From an uncultured Prevotellaceae bacterium (GTDB taxonomy: Bacteria; Bacteroidota; Bacteroidia; Bacteroidales; Muribaculaceae): a DNA stretch of 64,000 nucleotides. The stretch is taken from positions 1-64,000 of the forward strand of contig ONKF01000008.1 of the NCBI GenBank assembly GCA_900318335.1, in the 5' to 3' direction. Below, piece after piece: positions 25,926-34,610 of this stretch (within the stretch, counting starts at the first letter, position 1; each line of letters starts with the position of its first letter). A program made the position numbers and the translations under genes. Below the pieces are notes generated by a model. The model saw only the letters and a list, made by a program, of their open reading frames with translations. It was not told where the DNA came from and did no database searches.

Positions 25926-25950
25926 CGCTTAGCGGCTTTGCGACTTAGCG
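25926..25950 (-). repeat. Inner REP-like repeat, right copy
   Basis: Its reverse complement (core gcaaagccgctaag) matches 22983-23005, with 15 of 17 central bases identical. Together with the outer repeat it completes a mirror-image bracket around the restriction-modification gene. Confidence 0.6.
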
Positions 25951-25960
25951 TGAGGCCATA

Positions 25961-25994
25961 CGTGCACACGCAAACAAATCAAACAAAACGGACG
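25961..25994 (-). repeat. Outer inverted repeat, right copy
   Basis: The stretch beginning cgtgcacacgcaaac is an imperfect reverse complement of 22891-22920. It is slightly longer than the left copy because the internal (aaac/aaatc) unit is repeated. Confidence 0.6.
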
Positions 25995-26001
25995 AAATAA
26001 A

Positions 26002-26091
26002 ATGAGCAATCAGAAATACTCAGGTGAAGTCAACCTCGACCACCCCGTCATCGACGCCCCCGCCCCCCTCTTATCCAAGAGGGGGAGTTGA
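26002..26091 (+). other. Tiny open frame and strong hairpin before the portal gene
   Basis: An ATG frame of 29 codons (MSNQKYSGEVNLDHPVIDAP...) ends at 26091. It overlaps a 9-base perfect hairpin (cccccTCTT / AAGAGGGGG, 26064-26085, loop of 4) that lacks a following T-run. The peptide may be the remnant of a lost gene; I cannot support it as functional. The rest of 26092-26288 shows only the -7 box at 26218. Confidence 0.25.
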
Positions 26092-26217
26092 TTATCAGTA
26101 CTTTATTTTCGTTGAGCTCACGTTAATTCATGGTCATTCGCGGGCATTCATGGCCATTTTTGGATTAAAAAAGCGTGTCTCTGCTTTTTGACATGGTGGG
26201 AGGTTTGGACGGAGCTG

Positions 26218-26225
26218 TAATTTTG
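26218..26225 (+). promoter_or_regulatory. -7 element upstream of the portal operon
   Basis: TAATTTTG matches the Bacteroidetes -7 consensus 64 bases before the portal start. The nearest TTTG words do not sit at 19 to 22 bases, so the promoter may be weak or activator-dependent. Confidence 0.4.
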
Positions 26226-26288
26226 CAGCGTCAACCTTTTCAAGGCTTTAGACAGACAACTTAAAACTTACAACCAAAAACTGAAACA

Positions 26289-27719
26289 ATGAAACCACAA
26301 TCAACCAATGAACAACACACCCGCGTGCTGCGCGCCGCCTACCAGGCTTGGATGGGAGCGGCAGGCCTGAGGCAGGCACGCTTGAGGAACAAACGATTCA
26401 CCTATGGCGACCAGTGGGGAGACCTGGTGAAGGATTACCAGGGACGTGTGATGACCGAGCGCGAGCACCTTGCCAGCCAAGGCTGCGAGAGCATCACCAA
26501 CAACCTGATACGGCAATTGGTCAAGACCATCGTGGGGCGTTTCCGTTCACAGTACATCAAGCACGACGAGAACGACAAGGCCCCGACCACAAGAACACGG
26601 GTGAACGAGGACAACGAGCTCGATGAACTCGATAGCCGCGCCCTCGAGGAATTCCTGATCTCGGGCTGCTGCATCCAGCGAGTGGAGCCCTATCACGAGC
26701 CTGGCTTGAGCGAACGCGTGAGGGTCGACAACGTGAACGTCAACAAGTTCTTCACAGGAACCATCCACGACACCCGCGCCTGGGACTGCGAACTCATCGG
26801 CCAGCTGCATGACCTGAATATCGCCCAACTGCTGAGGCGTGTGGCGGGCGGCAACCAGCGCAAAGCAGCATGGGTGAGGCGCCTCTACACCGATGGTGCC
26901 GAGAGCCGCTTGGCAGATTTCACCACCCAGCTGGGTGCCGACACGCAACTGGGAACCGACTTCTGGCACGCCCGCGACGGCAAGTGCCGCGCCATCGAGG
27001 TATGGACGCTGGAGAGCCGCGAGGTCATTGTGTGCCACAATCGGCACGAGGGCACATTGACCGTCGAACCTGCTCATATCGCCCATCGACTGAAAAACCG
27101 TCCCGAGGTGAGCACACGCTGGGACATCGCCACCGTGTGGCATTGCCGATGGTTCAGCCCTATGGGCGACCTGCTCGCCGAGTATGACTCGCCCTGGGGT
27201 CACGGTAGCCACCCGTTTGTCATCAAGCTCTACCCGCTCACCGATGGTGAGGTGCATGCCGTGGTCGAGGACCTGATCGATAGCCAGAAGCACGTGAACC
27301 GCATGATCTCGCTGCTGGACCAGGTGATGCGCAGCAGCGCCAAGGGTGTGCTGCTGTTTCCCGAGACCGCACTACCCGACGGATGGACCTGGGAGGACGC
27401 ACGCCGCTGCTGGTCGAGCGCCAACGGGCTTCTGCCTTATAATCCGCAATATGGTGACGCCAAACCCGAGCAGATTAACGCCAATGGCAGCAACGGCGGC
27501 GCTTTCCAGATGATTGAGCTGCAGATGAAGCTGTTTGAGGAAATCAGCGGCGTGAGTAGCGCGCTGAAAGGCAAAAACCCGACCGTGAACAGCGCCAATG
27601 CCTATCAATTACAAAGCGAGAACGCCAACATCGCCTTGAGCGACGTGATGGACACGTTCGAGGCCTTTCGCCGCCAGCGCGACAAGAAAATCAAGGCCAT
27701 TGAAACAAACCCATGTTAA
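26289..27719 (+). CDS. Phage portal-like protein
   Basis: This encodes 476 residues. Portal features include RNKRFTYGDQWGD near the N-terminus, ITNNLIRQLVKTIVGRF, a central domain with EVHAVVEDLIDSQKHVNRMISLLDQVMRS (broken by variable turns), and the late segment LFEEISGVSSALKGK followed by a helix of the crown/stem type. Portals form the dodecameric ring through which the terminase pumps DNA. It is shorter than P22-type portals (over 700 residues). Codon use and base composition look like the host genes, not like the AT-rich island to its left. It is the first gene of a four-gene plus-strand operon. Confidence 0.75.
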   Translation: MKPQSTNEQHTRVLRAAYQAWMGAAGLRQARLRNKRFTYGDQWGDLVKDYQGRVMTEREHLASQGCESITNNLIRQLVKTIVGRFRSQYIKHDENDKAPTTRTRVNEDNELDELDSRALEEFLISGCCIQRVEPYHEPGLSERVRVDNVNVNKFFTGTIHDTRAWDCELIGQLHDLNIAQLLRRVAGGNQRKAAWVRRLYTDGAESRLADFTTQLGADTQLGTDFWHARDGKCRAIEVWTLESREVIVCHNRHEGTLTVEPAHIAHRLKNRPEVSTRWDIATVWHCRWFSPMGDLLAEYDSPWGHGSHPFVIKLYPLTDGEVHAVVEDLIDSQKHVNRMISLLDQVMRSSAKGVLLFPETALPDGWTWEDARRCWSSANGLLPYNPQYGDAKPEQINANGSNGGAFQMIELQMKLFEEISGVSSALKGKNPTVNSANAYQLQSENANIALSDVMDTFEAFRRQRDKKIKAIETNPC

Positions 27720-27770
27720 TCAGAGCCGTGGCTCTATCACGGCAATTCAATAACTTTAATTCAATCAACC

Positions 27771-28178
27771 ATGAACGACGAACAAGAGAACCGAGAATTG
27801 CAAGAGGCTGCGCCGGTGGCCACGCCACCGCCCTTTCGCCAGAGTGAAGAACCCGATGAGGCCGACCAGCAGGAGCCGACCGCCTCCCCCACCCTTGCCG
27901 ACCGCATCGCGGCGATGGGAATGGACGAAGCATCGACCCAACGCCTCACCCAACTGACCGAGTGCCTGGAGGGATCGGCAGCCAGCGATGAGCTGCTCGC
28001 CACCCTCGCCCGTGGCATCACCCACGACGATGACGTGCACAATGCCGATGCCGAGGGCTACCTGAGAGGCCGCAACGAGAAAATCGAGGCGGTCATGCAT
28101 CCCCAACCTCAAGACGAGGAGGAAACACAATCCACCCCTGTCTTTCCCCGCTACTGCCGCCGCAGCGTGTGGGACTAA
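27771..28178 (+). CDS. Small acidic protein between portal and capsid, scaffold-like by position
   Basis: This encodes 135 residues, very acidic and proline-rich at the N-terminus, with a short helical core (LADRIAAMGMDEASTQRLTQLTE, about residues 42-64) and a second helix around EGYLRGRNEKIEAVM. I do not recognise a family by sequence. Its place between portal and capsid genes is that of the scaffolding protein or capsid-maturation protease in many phages, but no protease motif is visible. It starts 51 bases after the portal stop. Confidence 0.55.
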   Translation: MNDEQENRELQEAAPVATPPPFRQSEEPDEADQQEPTASPTLADRIAAMGMDEASTQRLTQLTECLEGSAASDELLATLARGITHDDDVHNADAEGYLRGRNEKIEAVMHPQPQDEEETQSTPVFPRYCRRSVWD

Positions 28179-28180
28179 AG

Positions 28181-28230
28181 AGTTAGTAGTTAGAAGTTAG
28201 GAGTTAGTAGTTAGGAGTTAGAAGTTAATA
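28181..28230. repeat. AGTTA(G) heptad spacer in the phage-derived operon
   Basis: The spacer is made of seven-base words near agttagt/agttagg/agttaga. A close relative occurs between susD and the GH18 gene at 10451-10497 on the opposite strand. This ties the cassette to the host's own intergenic sequence style. Confidence 0.6.
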
Positions 28231-28260
28231 GTTTTTATTCACCTTTTCATTTTTATTACC

Positions 28261-29670
28261 ATGAACAACAGTAATTTAATCAAGACTGTGCGCTGGATGC
28301 GCAACCACAAGAAGTTAATCCTCTTTGTTATCATCATGATCCTCATCGCTATCCTGGCATCGTGTATCACTGGAGGCGATGGCAGCGGTGCATCGATGGC
28401 GGTGGGTATTCTTATCAGCGGTGTAGATGGCGGCAAGCACGTCGTCGATGGCCCGCTCACTACCGACATGAGCCGCGAGGGATCACCCGACTTGCTGCTC
28501 AACGAGATTGACCAGCAGATTGTGAAAATCCGCCCGATGTCCACGCCCATTGACCAGATTTCGCGCTATGCGGGCAGCAAGCACAGCGGTAGCATGGTCG
28601 TTGACTACTACAGCGTTGACACCAAGCCGACCAAAACCTACCTTTCCACCGAAATCGAGGAATCCACCCCCAGTGCTGGCGATGATACCCCCATTGCTGT
28701 GATCAACACCAGCGATAATGAAATCTTTGACCCGACCGACACGATACTCGTGCAAGGCATTCCCGGAGCCGGTAGCGATGGTACTACCATGAGCAAGCAG
28801 GACCTGATGCTCTATGTGTTGAACCGCGACAACTCGGGCGTCACCGTCATGGCCGTCAACGGCTTCACGATCAATGGTGTGCCTAACTGCTTCCCCAACA
28901 TCACTGCAGGCACTTCCCTGATTCGCATGGGCCGTGCCGCCAGCGAACTCGACGTGCAGTCACCCCAGTTCGAGTCGCTGCCCAAGAAGAGCCGCAACCT
29001 GTGCCAGATCTTCAAGATGCAGGTCGAGCAATCCACGCTGCAGCGCCTGGCCAACAAGGAGGTAGGCTGGACGATGAGCGACCAGGAAGAAGCTGCTGTC
29101 TATGACATGCGATTGGGTATGGAGAAGTCCTTCCTCTTTGGCTCTGCGCGCCAGATGTGGAATCCCGTCAAGAAGGAGACCATCTTCTTTACGGGCGGCA
29201 TCTGGAACCAGGCCGGCAAGGAGTATGCGCTGGAGGGCAGTGTGGAACTCGACACCGCCAAGATGGTGGAACTGATGAGAGAAGCCTTTACCGGCAATGC
29301 CGGCAGCAAGCGCAAGATCCTCATCGGCGGCAGCGGACTCATCAGCAGCATCAGCAAACTCGACTACTCGCGCATCATCACCGCTGGCCAGCACGTGAGT
29401 AAGTGGGGCATAGATTTCACCGAGTTGAGGTCGAAATTCGGCTGCCTGTACGTGTTGCTGAGCGAGGTGTTTGACGAAGTGGGCATGGAAGACAACGGCA
29501 TCATCATCGACCCCGAGTATATCCAGAAGTACACCCACATCCCCTTCAGCACCGAGCAGCTCAACCTCAAGAAGAGCGGCGTGCGCAACGTGGACGCGCT
29601 GGTCATGACCGAGGCTTCATGCCTGGTATTACGTTACCCCATGGCGCACATGCGCATCATCACCCGATGA
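28261..29670 (+). CDS. Major-capsid-like protein (SU10/DUF5309-like) with an N-terminal lipobox
   Basis: This encodes 469 residues. From about residue 80 onward the protein resembles HK97-fold major capsid proteins of the SU10/DUF5309 type: EIDQQIVKIRPMSTPIDQI, SGSMVVDYYSVDTKPTKT, MSDQEEAAVYDMRLGMEKS and a C-terminal TEASCLVLRYP. Unexpectedly, residues 1-35 form a basic head (RWMRNHKK), a long hydrophobic helix and LASC, a good lipobox (cysteine 35). An internal ATG at 28396 would remove this segment, but the segment is coding-like in codon use and contiguous. The stop overlaps the start of the M15 peptidase gene (ATGA), so the two are coupled. Capsid identity is likely but not certain. Confidence 0.65.
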   Translation: MNNSNLIKTVRWMRNHKKLILFVIIMILIAILASCITGGDGSGASMAVGILISGVDGGKHVVDGPLTTDMSREGSPDLLLNEIDQQIVKIRPMSTPIDQISRYAGSKHSGSMVVDYYSVDTKPTKTYLSTEIEESTPSAGDDTPIAVINTSDNEIFDPTDTILVQGIPGAGSDGTTMSKQDLMLYVLNRDNSGVTVMAVNGFTINGVPNCFPNITAGTSLIRMGRAASELDVQSPQFESLPKKSRNLCQIFKMQVEQSTLQRLANKEVGWTMSDQEEAAVYDMRLGMEKSFLFGSARQMWNPVKKETIFFTGGIWNQAGKEYALEGSVELDTAKMVELMREAFTGNAGSKRKILIGGSGLISSISKLDYSRIITAGQHVSKWGIDFTELRSKFGCLYVLLSEVFDEVGMEDNGIIIDPEYIQKYTHIPFSTEQLNLKKSGVRNVDALVMTEASCLVLRYPMAHMRIITR

Positions 29671-30065
29671 AGTACTTCACCATCAAGGAGCTCACGCGCT
29701 CCGATACGGCCCGCTGGCTCGGCATCGACAACACGCCGCCTCCCAATGCCGTCAGAGCGCTTCACGAGCTGGTGGACCATGTGCTCGACCCGTTGCGCGA
29801 GGCTTGGGGAGGCCCCATCAGGGTGAACAGCGGCTACCGCTGTCCCGAACTGAACCAGGCCGTGGGCGGCACACCCGGCAGCCAGCACCAGCGTGGCGAG
29901 GCAGCCGACATCACCGTCGGCTCCCGTAGCGGCAACCGCCGCCTGTTGGAACTGATTAAGCGCCTTAACCTCCCCGTTGACCAATGTATCGACGAGAAAG
30001 GGTGCCGCTGGATCCACGTGAGCCACCGCTCGGGCCGCAACCGCCGCATGTACATGAAGTTCTGA
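29667..30065 (+). CDS. Peptidase M15 family (D-Ala-D-Ala carboxypeptidase-like)
   Basis: This encodes 132 residues, the usual length for M15A/M15_3 phage enzymes. Visible: YFTIKELTRSDTA, IRVNSGYRCPELNQAVGG, SQHQRGEAADI (the zinc ligands H and D) and WIHVSH (third ligand histidine). It cleaves peptidoglycan stem peptides. Phages carry such enzymes as lysis or virion-associated peptidases. ATG at 29667 overlaps the capsid stop by four bases, which decides the start over the in-frame upstream reading at 29619. It is the last gene of the operon; a terminator follows. Confidence 0.88.
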   Translation: MKYFTIKELTRSDTARWLGIDNTPPPNAVRALHELVDHVLDPLREAWGGPIRVNSGYRCPELNQAVGGTPGSQHQRGEAADITVGSRSGNRRLLELIKRLNLPVDQCIDEKGCRWIHVSHRSGRNRRMYMKF

Positions 30066-30102
30066 TCCTCTACGCAATCATGGCCGATGATTGAAATGTT
30101 GA

Positions 30103-30152
30103 AAGGCAAGACTGGATGCTACTGGCGCCACGGTCTTGCCCTTTGTTTTTTT
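30103..30152 (+). terminator. Terminator of the phage-derived operon
   Basis: An 8 to 11-base stem (ggcaagac / gtcttgcc, 30106-30140) with a 19-base loop is followed by ctttgttttttt. It faces the convergent transporter gene that ends at 30164. Confidence 0.75.
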
Positions 30153-30163
30153 GCCATTCTTTC

Positions 30164-31828
30164 CTATAGGAAAATGAGCAGAAGCACCTGAGCGATAATG
30201 ACGCGCAGGAACATACTTAACGGATAGACCGCGGCATAGGCCACCGATGGGCGGTCGCTCTTGAGCGTGTCGTTGGCATAGTTCATCGCCATGGGGTTGG
30301 CCATCGCCCCGCTGAGCATTCCGCACACGGCGGCATAGTCGATATGCGCCATGCGCAGGGCCAGCCAGCCGACCAGCAGCACGGGAAGCAGGGTGAGCAG
30401 GAATCCCGCTCCCACCCACAACAGTCCCTCGGGGCGCACGACGGTAGCAAAGAAATCGGGACCGGACGCCAAGCCCAAACAGGCAAGATACAGGGCCAGA
30501 CCGATGGAACGCAACATGAGATTGGCGCTCGAGGTGGTATAGGCATTAACGTGGATGCGGGGGCCAAAGGCTCCAATCAGGATGCCCGCGATGATGGGAC
30601 CTCCCGCCAAACCCAATTTTACGGGTGCCGAGATGCCAGGCAGGGCAATGGGGATAGAGCCAAGGATGAGTCCGATAGTCATGCCGATGAACACGGTAAT
30701 CAGGTTGGGCTCATCAAGCATCTTGACGGCGTTGCCCACCTCCTTCTCGACGTTCTTGAGCGCTTCACGGTGCCCCACGGCAATGATGCGGTCGCCCAGC
30801 AGCAAGCGCAGGTCGGGCGTTGCCAACAGTTGCAGACCGCCACGGTTCACACGGCTGATGTTCACGCCATAGTGCTTGCGGAAACGCAGGGAACCTAACT
30901 TGCGGCCATTGATTTCGGGCTTCGTGACAAGTATCGCCTGGGAAACCAGGTCGCTGTCAATGGCGTTCCAATCGATGTCATCGGTATTCCAGTCGGTGCT
31001 CTCCTGCTTGCCGAACAGGACTTCCATGGCCTCGGCATCATCGTGGTCGCGCATGATGACCAGCAGACGGTCGTCGCGCATGAGCATAGTGTGGGCCTCG
31101 GGGATAGTCACCTTACCATCACGCCACAAGCGCGAGATAACGAACTGACGGGGACTGATGCGGGCCAGGTCGCCCACTGTCTTGCCGATAATCCCCTCGT
31201 TGCGCACCTGATAGGTGGCGATATAGGTGTGATCGGCTTCCTCCTCGCTCTCGTCAATAAGATGGTCCTCGGGGCGGACAAGTACCTTACGCATTAGGGC
31301 GAAAGCCAGAATAACACCCACAACGCCAAGCGGATAGGTTACAGCACAGCCCAGAGCGGCTCCGCTTTCGGGCTGATGCAGTTGAGCCAACGTCTGCTGG
31401 GCGGCGGCAAGGGCCGGAGTGTTGGTTGTCGCACCACACATGATACCCACCGCATCACTCAGGCTGATGCCCGCCAACGGCAGCAACAGGGTCAGCACCG
31501 TACCCACCAGCACCACGGCGAGAGCCCAAAGATTGAGCCTCAAACCCGACTTGTGGAACGAGCCGAAGAAACCCGGACCCACCTGCAGACCAAGGGCATA
31601 GACAAAGAGCACAAGGCCGAAATTCTGGGCATATTGCAGCATGTCGGCATCGATCGAAACGCCCAAGTGACCCGCCAAGATACCAAGGAAGAACACGAAG
31701 GCCACACCAAGCGACACGCCTAACACCTTGATTTTGCCCAAAGCGAGGCCACAGGCACACAACAGCGACAGGACGACTACCGCCTGCACCGCCGAGTGGG
31801 CCAAGAATATGTCAGTCAGCCATTGCAT
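30164..31828 (-). CDS. AspT/YidE/YbjL family putative transporter
   Basis: This encodes 554 residues. Hydrophobic helices occupy about 1-175 and 375-554. In between are two TrkA-C (RCK_C) regulatory domains (about 205-285 and 290-370; YQVRNEGIIGKTVGDL and ILVTKPEINGRKLGSL). This is the standard aspartate:alanine-exchanger family layout. Members exchange amino or dicarboxylic acids; the substrate here is unknown. Its start overlaps the end of the glycerate kinase gene by 13 bases, so the two are probably cotranscribed. Confidence 0.88.
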   Translation of the reverse strand: MQWLTDIFLAHSAVQAVVVLSLLCACGLALGKIKVLGVSLGVAFVFFLGILAGHLGVSIDADMLQYAQNFGLVLFVYALGLQVGPGFFGSFHKSGLRLNLWALAVVLVGTVLTLLLPLAGISLSDAVGIMCGATTNTPALAAAQQTLAQLHQPESGAALGCAVTYPLGVVGVILAFALMRKVLVRPEDHLIDESEEEADHTYIATYQVRNEGIIGKTVGDLARISPRQFVISRLWRDGKVTIPEAHTMLMRDDRLLVIMRDHDDAEAMEVLFGKQESTDWNTDDIDWNAIDSDLVSQAILVTKPEINGRKLGSLRFRKHYGVNISRVNRGGLQLLATPDLRLLLGDRIIAVGHREALKNVEKEVGNAVKMLDEPNLITVFIGMTIGLILGSIPIALPGISAPVKLGLAGGPIIAGILIGAFGPRIHVNAYTTSSANLMLRSIGLALYLACLGLASGPDFFATVVRPEGLLWVGAGFLLTLLPVLLVGWLALRMAHIDYAAVCGMLSGAMANPMAMNYANDTLKSDRPSVAYAAVYPLSMFLRVIIAQVLLLIFL

Positions 31829-32946
31829 GAGTTGTTTTCAAAATCAGATACCACCCGCTCCACAGCTTGAGAGACGCGCAAGAGGGTGGCATCGGTATCC
31901 ATTGCTAATTCAAGGGGGAGTCCGTCGCTCACGGCGATGGTCCGGTCCAGTCCAGCCTGACCGCAATCAAAATCCGCGCTGATGATTCCACAGACGGCTA
32001 CTGCAGACACACCATGTTCCCGAGCCATCTGGATGACACAGCCGGGGCCCTTGCCCATGAGCGTCTGCTGGTCGAGACAGCCTTCACCGGTGATGACGAG
32101 GTCAGCGTGGTCGAGAGCTGTTTCCAACCCGTTGTGCTCCAGGACATAGGGGGCGCCAGGCAACAATTCGCAGTCGAGCACATGCATCATCAGGGAGGGT
32201 ATGCCTCCTGCCGCGCCACAACCGGGATGGCAAGCGATGACATCACCCACAAGCGACGACACATGGGCAAGTCCCGCCTCCAGTTGCTCGACCTGAGAGG
32301 GGGAAGCACCCTTCTGAGGCCCGAAAACGCGCGCGGCGCCTTTTTCTCCGCACAACGGGGCATCCACATCGGTCAGGAGGGTGAAACGGCAGTCCCGCAC
32401 AGCCTGCGGAATGCCTCGGGTCTCGATATGAGCGATTCTGTCAAGGGATTCTCCGCTGGGATAGAGGTGATGCCCGTCGGAGTCAAGAAATTCGGCACCC
32501 AGTGCACACAGGATGCCCATTGCCGCGTCACAGGTCGCCGAGCCGCCCAGGCCGAGCACAATGCGCGTTGCGCCACGCTCCAGGGCGTCACGCATCAGCA
32601 TACCTGTACCCAATGAGGTGGCCCGCATCACATCACGGTCATCAGGTGAGAGCAGTGCCAGTCCACTGGCAGCCGCCACCTCGATGAGCGCCATGCCGTC
32701 ATCACACAGGAAATACCGTGCCATCACCGGGTCCTGCTGAAGCAACGGACCCATCGTGGGCACAGTCACCCACTGCCCCTGTCGGTTGGCAGCCAGCACA
32801 ACAGTCGTGCCATCACCGCCATCGGCAACAGGGACACACACGGCCGTGACTCCCTCATGATGGTCGAGAGCCTGCCGCGCGGCATCGTTGAGTTGTTGTG
32901 CAGTAGCCGAGCCTTTGAACTTATCAAACGCCAGGACTACCTTCAT
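31816..32946 (-). CDS. Glycerate kinase, GlxK/GarK family
   Basis: This encodes 376 residues with the family start MKVVLAFDKFKGSATA, the VADGGDGT loop, VLGLGGSATCDAAMGIL and DLVITGEGCLDQQTLMGKGP. The enzyme phosphorylates D-glycerate to 2- or 3-phosphoglycerate. ATG at 32946 is used, since the reading three bases longer begins with TTG. Its start shares one base with the stop of the coiled-coil lipoprotein gene (TGATG), so translation is coupled. The next gene downstream is the AspT-type transporter, which might import a linked acid (inference). Confidence 0.92.
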   Translation of the reverse strand: MKVVLAFDKFKGSATAQQLNDAARQALDHHEGVTAVCVPVADGGDGTTVVLAANRQGQWVTVPTMGPLLQQDPVMARYFLCDDGMALIEVAAASGLALLSPDDRDVMRATSLGTGMLMRDALERGATRIVLGLGGSATCDAAMGILCALGAEFLDSDGHHLYPSGESLDRIAHIETRGIPQAVRDCRFTLLTDVDAPLCGEKGAARVFGPQKGASPSQVEQLEAGLAHVSSLVGDVIACHPGCGAAGGIPSLMMHVLDCELLPGAPYVLEHNGLETALDHADLVITGEGCLDQQTLMGKGPGCVIQMAREHGVSAVAVCGIISADFDCGQAGLDRTIAVSDGLPLELAMDTDATLLRVSQAVERVVSDFENNSCNG

Positions 32947-33833
32947 CAATCAACTTTTACTACAAGGAAATTGGACTTTTCCCAAAAACGGGCGGGATTC
33001 AGGATGCGCAAGGTCTTGACATTGCCATGATCCACAATCTCATAGGAATCGTGGGGATGGTTGGTCATCACCTCGGCCTTAGAACTGTGCAGGGGAACCT
33101 CGTTGAGGGTGCGGCGGTCAGCCTTGGTGAAATAGGACATCTCGTAGTCACCCTGCAGGATCTTGGTCTTGCGAAGGAAGCCCGTCTCAATGATCTTGTG
33201 GGCCTTAAGCTCTTTCTTGGAACCAACGACATAGTAGCACACGTTCAGGTTGTTCACCTCGTTGGTGAGCTGCTTGGACTCTTCCTGGGCAGCCTCTTTC
33301 TCCTTGATGACGGTCTTGTTGACCGTGTTCAGGGAGTCAACGCTCTGGTTGAGGTTCTTGATCTGGATATGGGCTGCTGCCAGCTGGTCAGTCAGGCCGT
33401 TGATCGTATTCTGCTGCTCCTCGAGCTGCTGCTTGAGGTTAGCAATCGACTTCTGCATCGAGGCGTTGTAATTGGTGGATTGCTTGAGTCTCTTTTCCAA
33501 TTCGGCAAGGCGTGCCTTGTGCTTATTGATCGATTGCTGGATCAGCACGATATCGTCGCGCAGCTGTTTCTTGCGGTCGGGGGTCTCACCACTCAGGTTG
33601 TTGACCGAAACGATATCTTCAAGTTCCTTGATTTGCTGCATGCCGTCGGCTATATCGCCCATCAGTTGCATGAGGCTGTCTTTCTCGGCATTGGCAGTAT
33701 TGATGGAGTCTTGCAGCACGGCGTTGATGGAGTCCTGGCGCATGGCCTCGGCTTCCAGCTTGTTGCTGCGTTGACAAGCGGGCAAAATCGCAAGCCCTGC
33801 CATCAACCAAACTAAATACATGATCTTTTTCAT
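32946..33833 (-). CDS. Coiled-coil lipoprotein, Bacteroidales conserved
   Basis: This encodes 295 residues. The signal peptide ends in a lipobox (ILPAC). Residues 25-205 are almost continuous coiled coil with heptads (EKRLKQSTNYNASMQKSIANL and similar). The C-terminal 90 residues form a compact domain containing NVCYYVVGSKKELK, FLRKTKILQGDYE and SYEIVDHG. This pattern occurs in many Bacteroidales genomes and is of unknown function; an envelope-structural role is plausible. It heads a coupled set with glycerate kinase and the transporter. Confidence 0.75.
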   Translation of the reverse strand: MKKIMYLVWLMAGLAILPACQRSNKLEAEAMRQDSINAVLQDSINTANAEKDSLMQLMGDIADGMQQIKELEDIVSVNNLSGETPDRKKQLRDDIVLIQQSINKHKARLAELEKRLKQSTNYNASMQKSIANLKQQLEEQQNTINGLTDQLAAAHIQIKNLNQSVDSLNTVNKTVIKEKEAAQEESKQLTNEVNNLNVCYYVVGSKKELKAHKIIETGFLRKTKILQGDYEMSYFTKADRRTLNEVPLHSSKAEVMTNHPHDSYEIVDHGNVKTLRILNPARFWEKSNFLVVKVD

Positions 33834-33854
33834 ACCTATTTCTTTTTATAATAA

Positions 33855-34589
33855 TCAAACTTTAGCATTCTTCTGTTTAAAGGCGGCATACTTGTCCACC
33901 TTGACCGCAGCGGCAACCGGGCATCCGGCCACGATAATGACGATTTCGCCGCGCGGTGCGCTGGCCGTGAAGTGTTCCACCAGCTCGGCAAGCGTGCCGT
34001 TATGGGTCGTGTTGTGCAACTTGCTGATCTCACGCACCACACTGGCCTCGCGGTCGGGGCCGAAGGTCTCCACAAACTGTTGCAAGGTCTTTAACAGGCG
34101 CACGGGCGACTCATAGAAGACCATCGTCAACGGCTGGGACTTCAATTCCTCGAGACGGGTGGCACGGCCTTTCTTCTGGGGTAAGAAGCCCTCAAAGACA
34201 AACCTGTCGCACGGCAGGCCCGAGTTGACCAGCGCAGGCACAAACGCTGTGGCGCCCGGCAAGGTCTCGACCTCGATGCCGTGACGGCGGCACTCTCGCG
34301 AGAGCAGGAATCCCGGGTCACTGATGCCCGGCGTTCCCGCATCGCTGATAAGGGCCATCACTTCCCCACCCTGCAAACGCTCGACAACGGCCGCTACCGC
34401 CTCATGCTCATTGAACTTGTGGTGGCTGCGCATGGGCGTGCCGATGCCAAAGTGCTTGAGCAGCACGCCACTGGTGCGGGTGTCCTCGGTCAATACGGTA
34501 TCAACCGACTTGAGTACCTCGACAGCGCGAGGGGTCATGTCGCCAAGGTTCCCTACCGGGGTGGGTACTATGTAGAGTTTACCGGCCAT
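33855..34589 (-). CDS. rsmI: 16S rRNA (cytidine(1402)-2'-O)-methyltransferase
   Basis: This encodes 244 residues. The tetrapyrrole-methylase fold is shown by LYIVPTPVGNLGDMT, the conserved EDTRTSGVLLKHFGI, ISDAGTPGISDPG and MVFYESPVRL. It methylates the ribose of C1402 in 16S rRNA. It is of normal length but slightly short at the C-terminus (family about 270 to 290), lacking the last small domain. It ends 21 bases before the start of the coiled-coil lipoprotein gene. Confidence 0.93.
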   Translation of the reverse strand: MAGKLYIVPTPVGNLGDMTPRAVEVLKSVDTVLTEDTRTSGVLLKHFGIGTPMRSHHKFNEHEAVAAVVERLQGGEVMALISDAGTPGISDPGFLLSRECRRHGIEVETLPGATAFVPALVNSGLPCDRFVFEGFLPQKKGRATRLEELKSQPLTMVFYESPVRLLKTLQQFVETFGPDREASVVREISKLHNTTHNGTLAELVEHFTASAPRGEIVIIVAGCPVAAAVKVDKYAAFKQKNAKV

Positions 34590-34610
34590 AATGATGGTGG
34601 TAGAAAAGTG

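Noticed and set aside
25926-25994. att sites of an integrated element next to the portal gene
   Set aside because: The repeats pair in inverted, not direct, orientation with those at 22891-23005, and no integrase or tRNA gene is present.
26289-30065. Complete inducible prophage
   Set aside because: No integrase, repressor, replication, small terminase, tail or lysis genes are next to the cassette, and the neighbours on both sides are unrelated.
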